28,204 bases of DNA from Stenotrophomonas maltophilia (lineage in GTDB: Bacteria > Pseudomonadota > Gammaproteobacteria > Xanthomonadales > Xanthomonadaceae), in contig DJBL01000001.1 of NCBI GenBank assembly GCA_002435595.1, forward strand, positions 1 to 28,204. Direction: 5' to 3'. Each line of letters begins with the position of its first letter. Position 1 is the first letter of the stretch. Below, one piece after another: positions 23,413 to 28,204 of this stretch. Below the pieces are notes generated by a model. It worked only from the letters and a program-made list of their open reading frames with translations, had not been told where the DNA came from and made no database searches. The translations under genes were made by a program, and so were the position numbers.

Positions 23413-26400
23413 ATGAACAAAGTCTACCGACGTCTATGGTCCACCGCCCGGCAATGCTGGGTGGTGGCCAGCGAACTGAGTGCCGCCAGAGGCAAGTCCA
23501 GCCAGGTGGTGCGGGCGGGGGCGCTGTCCTTGGCCCTGACACTTTCGTCTGCGGGTGCGTGGGCGGCGGAGGGCGAGAGTGAGAGCACGCCGGAGGAGGC
23601 GCAGGAAAACCGTGTCCTGCAGGATTGGGCCCTGCAGGCAGCCTTTGGCGGTCGTAGTGCAACCCATGATGCAGCCGCTGGGTCCTTCGCCGGCGTGTTG
23701 GCCGATGCCGTCGTCCGACAAGTGGCACTGACCACCGACAGCGGCTACCGCGACTCCACTGTCAGTGGCAACCACCTGGTGGTACTTGGCTCGCGGTCCA
23801 CGCTCTCCGGCAGCCAATCGGTGGCGTACGGTAACCTGATTTCAAGCCGGGGCACCAACAACACCGCCATCGGCTACAACGTCCAGATCACCAACGGCGA
23901 CCACGCAACCGGTGTGGGAGCAAACGCGGTCGCCAATGGTATCGGTACCACCGCGCTGGGCAACCACGCCAAGGCATACACGCAGAACTCCATCGCTGTC
24001 GGTAGCGGCGCTGCCACCGACAGCGGTGCGGGCATCTCCAAGATCGCCATTGGCGGTGACGCCCTTGCCGGTACGGGTGGCTGGACCGGCGCGATCGCCC
24101 TGGGGGGCAGGTCGCGTGCGCAGTACGACGGCATCGCCCTCGGCTATGAGGCGAGCACCAGTGCACACGGCACCGTGGCACTGGGGCGTGGCTCGGTCGC
24201 GTCCGAAGCCAACACCGTCTCCGTTGGCAATGCAGGCACCAAGCGCCGGATCGTCAATGTGGCCGACGGCAACGTCAATGCCGCCAGTACCGACGTGGTC
24301 AATGGCCGGCAGCTGAACGCAGTCAGGACGGATGCCAGGAACGCGCTCACCACCGCCAACACCGCAAAGGCGACCGCCGACCGAGCGCTGGCCGCCTCCG
24401 GACTGGTCAGCCAGACATCTGCCAGCAGTGCCATCCGCGTTGGCGGAGAAAACACCGGCACCGTGCTGGATGTGCGCAACAGGTCCAACGCCAACCGCAA
24501 GATCAGCGGCGTGGCCGATGCAGCGCTGAGTACTACCAGCACCGAGGCCGTCACGGGCAAGCAGCTGCACGCCACCAACCAGACCATCAGCACCGTCACC
24601 GGTACCGCCAACGCCGCCAAGGCGGCCGCGGATGCCGCTGCCGCACGCATTGCAGCCGCGGCCCTGGCACTGGGACAGTCTGCCCTGGCCGAGGGCAGTG
24701 GCGGTACCGCGAGCGCGGCACTGGGTTCTGCAGCGAAGGCGTACAACAGCAGTGGCGTAGCACTGGGCGCCGATGCGCGTGCCGGGGTGAACGACAAGGG
24801 CGAGAAGAGTACGGGCAATGGCGCGGTCGCCATCGGTGCGCTCAGTCGCAGTGGCAACGGTGCGGTAGCTACCGGCCTGCGTGCCAGCGCCATCGGTGAC
24901 CGCGCGGTGGCGCTCGGCAGCGATGCCAATGCGGCCGCCCTCCACAGCACGGCGATGGGCTATAAAGCCAGCGCCAGCGCCAACCAGGCGACCGCTCTGG
25001 GCCGCGAGGCCTCGGCGTCCGGCTCATACGCCACGGCACTGGGAAACCTGGCCAGCGCCCGCGCGGAGAGCGCTGTAGCCCTTGGCGACCGCGCAGTCGC
25101 CGCCCATGCCGGCAGCGTGGCACTGGGGAATGGCTCCCAGACCACCGCAGCAAACCAGATATCGGTGGGCAACGGTACCCTGAAGCGGAAGATCGTCAAC
25201 CTGGCCGACGGCGCGCTGAGCACCAGCAGTACGGAGGCGGTGACCGGCAAGCAGCTCAATGCGACGAATGTGGAAGTGGCGTCGGTCCGCACCACCGCCA
25301 TCAGCGCGCAGACGACGGCCAACGCTGCCAGGACGACGGCCGATAGCGCGCTGAGCAAAGCGGACGTGCTCGGTGGGTTGGTCAGCCAGGCATCGGCCAC
25401 GGGCAACGTGCGCCTGGGCGGTGAGAACACCGGCACCGTACTGGACGTGCGCAACAAGGCCAATGCCAACCGTATTCTGAGCGGCGTGGCTGATGCCACG
25501 CTGAGCGCCACCAGCACCGAGGCGGTGACCGGCAAGCAGCTCAACGCCACGAACGTAGAGGTGGCTTCGGTCCGTACTACCGCCACCGGCGCGCAGGCCA
25601 CTGCCGATAGCGCCCTGGCCAAGGCGCGTGCCACGGGTAATCTGGTGGCCACGGCCGCCGAAGTGAGCGACGCGAACAAGGCAACCGCCACGGGAAATCT
25701 TGCCATGGCCATGGGTAGCCTCGCCAAGGCCAATGGCGTGGCGTCGGTTGCCTTGGGCAACAACGCCAATGCAGTGGGCACCAATGCGATCTCGGTGGGG
25801 AGTGCATCGGGCGCAACGGCGCAGTTCGCGGTTGCCTTGGGTGGAAACGCGAAAGCAACGCACGAGAACGCGGTCGCCCTCGGCGAGAAGTCGGTAACCA
25901 GCGGCACGAACCAGGTCTCCGTCGGTAACGCCAGCCTGAAGCGAAAACTGGTGAACGTGGCCGACGCGACCCTGAGCAGTACCAGCACCGATGCGGTGAC
26001 GGGTAAACAGGTATTCGCCATCGATCAGAGGGTGACGGCGAATGGAAATCTGCTGTCCAGTCATGCGGCGCAGATATCGGGTCACGGCACGCGTATCGCC
26101 GACAACCGGCGGGACCTGGATGCCCTGCGTACCGAGTTTGACGATCTCGACCCCGACCTGGAAGGCGTGGTCCGCTACGCAGCCGACGGTTCGATCGATA
26201 TGGACGGCGGCAAGGTACGGGGCGTGGCGGCGGGCGATATCAGCTCGGCGGGGAGTACCGATGCTGTGAACGGTGGGCAATTGTTTGTGACGAATCGAAG
26301 GATCGATGAGCTCGCTGACAGTGCTAAATATTTGGCCTTTGGTGAGTTTCTAGACCAAGAGGCGGCGGCGGCTGGCCGATTTGCGATCGCACTTGGAGAT

Positions 26401-28204
26401 TCAGCGCAGGCCTCTACCAGTCGTAATTCCGAGGGTGCGGTTGCATTGGGAGCCTACGCCGTCGCTGAAGGGACAAACTCAGTTGCTCTGGGACGGGCTG
26501 CGCATGTTCATGAGGGTGCAGCCAGGGGATTTGCGCTTGGTACAGAGTCTCAAGTCGCAGAGCAGGGTGGCATCGCGCTTGGCGCTGCGAGTTCCGTGTT
26601 AAAGGGCGCAGTGGAGTCTGTCGCCATCGGCGCGCAATCGGTGGCCAAGGAGTCTAACTCGGTATCGTTTGGCAACGACGGATTGAAGCGACGTCTGGTT
26701 AACGTTGCTCGTGGACGGGATCAGCACGACGCAACAACTGCGGCCCAGCTATCGGATGCCCTTGCAACCCTGGGCGGCGGTGCGGGACTGGATGCAGGCG
26801 GCGATATCGTTTCTCCGAGCTACAACGTACAGGGTGAAACGTTCAACACAGTCGGCGACGCGCTTATCAGCTTGGATGGCGCAGTAGTCACCGCAGCTAG
26901 CCGCGTCGACCGGGTGGAGAGCCAGCTACGCTCGGTCTTCCAGGACAGCCCTGGCACCCGCAGTGATGGTTCGGGCCAACTTAACCTTGCAGGATCTAAC
27001 GGTATGGTCCTCGGCAATGTGGCTAACGGCCTTATTGCACCGGGCAGCCGCGATGCGGTCAACGGTGGTCAGCTGTATGCTGCTGAGCAGAAGATCGAAC
27101 GTAATCGAAGTGACTTGGAAGAGTTGCGTAACAAGCCGCGCACACAGCCTTTAGTTGCGCCTATGGGGGCAGAGATTAGTCGGGACATCGATTTTGGTGG
27201 CGCGAGATTGGCCGGGGTTGCTGATGGACGTATCGCGGATAAGAGTTCCGATGCAGTGAACGGATCTCAGCTGCATTCGACAAATTCTCGCCTTCTGGAC
27301 ATCGAGACGGAACGCCGGTATCTAGCCGTATGGGCTGATGGAGAAAGTGAGGCTGCGCGTGTGGGGAAAATGGGTGTGGCTATTGGAGACGGATCATTCA
27401 CGTCTTCCGCTTCTGAAGGAGGGACAGCGATCGGAAGTTACACGTCAGCTCAAGCAGATGACTCTGTTGCGCTCGGACGTGGCGCTAATGTCGGTACCTC
27501 AGGAACGAGGGGGCTTGCGGCACTAGTTGGGTCGAACGTCTATGCCACCGACGGTATTGCATTGGGCGCATATTCTCGCGTCGAGGCTGGGGCTACCGGG
27601 AGCCTGGCACTGGGCGCTAGCTCGATTGCCAGGGAAGAAGGTATCGTTTCATTCGGCCACAGCAATCTTCAGCGGCGTCTGACGAATATCGCTGGTGGAC
27701 GCGACCCCAGTGATGCCACCACCGTCTCCCAACTCAACAGGGCGGTATCGCTATTGGGGGGAGGGGCAGGTGTCGATGCCAACGGCAACATCGTCGGTCC
27801 CACCTTCAATGTGCAGGGCGGCTCGCAGCACACGCTGGGTGATGCCCTCAACGCGCTCGACGGTGCAGTGATCACTGCTGGCTCCCGGGTGGATCAGGTC
27901 GAGAGCCAACTGCGTTCGGTCTTCCAGGACAGCCCCGCCACCCGCAGCGATGGCCTGGGCCAGCTCAACCTCGCCGGGCCCAACGGCATGGTGCTCGGCA
28001 ACGTGGCCAACGGCCTGATCGCGCCGGGCAGCCGCGACGCGGTCAACGGCGGTCAGCTGCATGCCATGGAGCAGCGCCTGGACGGTCGCATGGATGGGCT
28101 GGAGCAACGCGTCGGTACGCCGCCGGAGGGCCGCGCGCTGGCGTCGGCCAGTGCACCCACGCCGCCGGCCGCCGCGGAGGGCGAGGGCTCTGCCGGCGCA
28201 TCGG
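23413..28204 (+). CDS. YadA-like trimeric autotransporter adhesin, N-terminal part (runs off the window)
   Basis: One uninterrupted frame of 1597 codons runs from ATG 23413 (ribosome site AAGGAG at 23401-23406) to the edge. Residues 1-25 (MNKVYRRLWSTARQCWVVAS) are the extended signal peptide region typical of large autotransporters, with cleavage near residue 51 (SAGAWA/AEG). The passenger alternates YadA/Hia-type head repeats (VALG.. / AIG..A.A motifs, around 23820-24220, 24660-25190, 25680-25930, 26330-26690, 27313-27650), neck-like VNVADG..S..STDAVNG(K/G)QL segments and coiled-coil linkers. The C-terminal YadA anchor is outside the window. It would be exported through the Sec and trimeric barrel pathway and mediate attachment. 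The part from about 26.3 to 27.75 kb is visibly less GC-rich than the rest. Confidence 0.93.
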   Translation, partial: MNKVYRRLWSTARQCWVVASELSAARGKSSQVVRAGALSLALTLSSAGAWAAEGESESTPEEAQENRVLQDWALQAAFGGRSATHDAAAGSFAGVLADAVVRQVALTTDSGYRDSTVSGNHLVVLGSRSTLSGSQSVAYGNLISSRGTNNTAIGYNVQITNGDHATGVGANAVANGIGTTALGNHAKAYTQNSIAVGSGAATDSGAGISKIAIGGDALAGTGGWTGAIALGGRSRAQYDGIALGYEASTSAHGTVALGRGSVASEANTVSVGNAGTKRRIVNVADGNVNAASTDVVNGRQLNAVRTDARNALTTANTAKATADRALAASGLVSQTSASSAIRVGGENTGTVLDVRNRSNANRKISGVADAALSTTSTEAVTGKQLHATNQTISTVTGTANAAKAAADAAAARIAAAALALGQSALAEGSGGTASAALGSAAKAYNSSGVALGADARAGVNDKGEKSTGNGAVAIGALSRSGNGAVATGLRASAIGDRAVALGSDANAAALHSTAMGYKASASANQATALGREASASGSYATALGNLASARAESAVALGDRAVAAHAGSVALGNGSQTTAANQISVGNGTLKRKIVNLADGALSTSSTEAVTGKQLNATNVEVASVRTTAISAQTTANAARTTADSALSKADVLGGLVSQASATGNVRLGGENTGTVLDVRNKANANRILSGVADATLSATSTEAVTGKQLNATNVEVASVRTTATGAQATADSALAKARATGNLVATAAEVSDANKATATGNLAMAMGSLAKANGVASVALGNNANAVGTNAISVGSASGATAQFAVALGGNAKATHENAVALGEKSVTSGTNQVSVGNASLKRKLVNVADATLSSTSTDAVTGKQVFAIDQRVTANGNLLSSHAAQISGHGTRIADNRRDLDALRTEFDDLDPDLEGVVRYAADGSIDMDGGKVRGVAAGDISSAGSTDAVNGGQLFVTNRRIDELADSAKYLAFGEFLDQEAAAAGRFAIALGDSAQASTSRNSEGAVALGAYAVAEGTNSVALGRAAHVHEGAARGFALGTESQVAEQGGIALGAASSVLKGAVESVAIGAQSVAKESNSVSFGNDGLKRRLVNVARGRDQHDATTAAQLSDALATLGGGAGLDAGGDIVSPSYNVQGETFNTVGDALISLDGAVVTAASRVDRVESQLRSVFQDSPGTRSDGSGQLNLAGSNGMVLGNVANGLIAPGSRDAVNGGQLYAAEQKIERNRSDLEELRNKPRTQPLVAPMGAEISRDIDFGGARLAGVADGRIADKSSDAVNGSQLHSTNSRLLDIETERRYLAVWADGESEAARVGKMGVAIGDGSFTSSASEGGTAIGSYTSAQADDSVALGRGANVGTSGTRGLAALVGSNVYATDGIALGAYSRVEAGATGSLALGASSIAREEGIVSFGHSNLQRRLTNIAGGRDPSDATTVSQLNRAVSLLGGGAGVDANGNIVGPTFNVQGGSQHTLGDALNALDGAVITAGSRVDQVESQLRSVFQDSPATRSDGLGQLNLAGPNGMVLGNVANGLIAPGSRDAVNGGQLHAMEQRLDGRMDGLEQRVGTPPEGRALASASAPTPPAAAEGEGSAGAS
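24403..24579 (+). repeat. Neck/stalk repeat, copy 1 (partner 25378-25554)
   Basis: A 177-bp, 59-codon segment encoding LVSQ...GGENTGTVLDVRN...GVADA.LS.TSTEAVTGKQL recurs in frame 975 bp downstream. The copies differ by scattered substitutions, many synonymous, so this is an old in-frame duplication within the autotransporter. Confidence 0.85.
25378..25554 (+). repeat. Neck/stalk repeat, copy 2 (partner 24403-24579)
   Basis: Second copy of the 59-codon segment, 975 bp after the first. The region at 25240-25311, with TGKQLNATNVEVASVRTTA, repeats again at 25526-25597, showing further internal duplication. Confidence 0.85.
26671..27090 (+). repeat. Distal stalk module, copy 1 (partner 27655-28074)
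   Basis: A 420-bp, 140-codon segment from GND.LKRRLVNVA through VESQLRSVFQDSP and LVLGNVANGLIAPGSRDAVNGGQL recurs 984 bp downstream. Together with the preceding head repeats it forms a roughly 328-codon tandem module. This copy has lower GC than the second. Confidence 0.88.
27655..28074 (+). repeat. Distal stalk module, copy 2 (partner 26671-27090)
   Basis: Second copy, beginning GHSNLQRRLTNIAGGRD. Its second half (27.78 kb onward) returns to the high-GC composition of the host genome, and identity to copy 1 is highest around VESQLRSVFQDSP and GNVANGLIAPGSRDAVNGGQL. Confidence 0.88.

Noticed and set aside
26329..27312. Frameshift or pseudogene in the low-GC part of the autotransporter
   Set aside because: Translation in the 23413 frame was followed line by line and no stop occurs before the window edge.
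24403..28074. CRISPR-like or satellite array suggested by regularly repeated DNA
   Set aside because: The repeats are long, imperfect and keep one reading frame, encoding head and neck modules of the autotransporter; no short identical repeats with unique spacers occur.

Overview
The window is high-GC DNA from a gammaproteobacterium, most probably Stenotrophomonas (Xanthomonadaceae). The taxon call rests on the housekeeping gene content and order, on type II citrate synthase and rpmE2-type L31, and on GTAG-headed palindromes at 8592-8708 that match the SMAG/REP elements known from Stenotrophomonas. The species cannot be decided from this sequence.

Positions 1-14.4 kb are a conserved housekeeping block. 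On the minus strand lie rph, a small VOC-fold gene, rdgB and hemW, tightly coupled, followed by a DUF1631 gene cut by the left window edge. Divergently on the plus strand lie yicC and gmk (overlapping), then rpoZ, spoT, ridA and recG, then a nucleoside hydrolase, rpmE2 and gltA. Strong intrinsic terminators follow rpoZ, rpmE2 and gltA, and recognisable promoters precede rpoZ, ridA, rpmE2 and gltA. The block handles tRNA and RNA processing, nucleotide-pool sanitation, GMP supply, (p)ppGpp control, fork repair and entry to the TCA cycle.

Positions 14.4-18.0 kb begin the accessory part. After a periplasmic OB-fold protein comes about 540 bp of noncoding DNA with extended stem-loops. It is followed by what looks like a small RiPP operon: two paralogous precursor peptides (93 and 92 aa) ending in a Cys- and Thr-rich core that starts C-T-C, then a 519-aa protein with the N-terminal lyase-type domain and the Ser/Thr kinase domain of class III lanthipeptide synthetases (LanKC) but no LanC-like cyclase. 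No exporter, protease or separate cyclase is nearby. This is the best candidate in the window for an undescribed system. A dehydrated, Thr-rich peptide product is inferred, not shown.

Positions 18.2-23.4 kb encode a complete CS1/CFA-I-type (alpha) chaperone-usher fimbria in the order major pilin, usher, tip adhesin, chaperone. From 23.4 kb to the right edge runs one uninterrupted frame for a very large YadA-like trimeric autotransporter adhesin; its C-terminal anchor lies outside the window. Both the tip adhesin's binding domain and the distal part of the autotransporter have lower GC than their flanks, which suggests mosaic or recently exchanged surface modules. Overall the right half reads as a surface-colonisation and peptide-modification region attached to a conserved chromosomal backbone.
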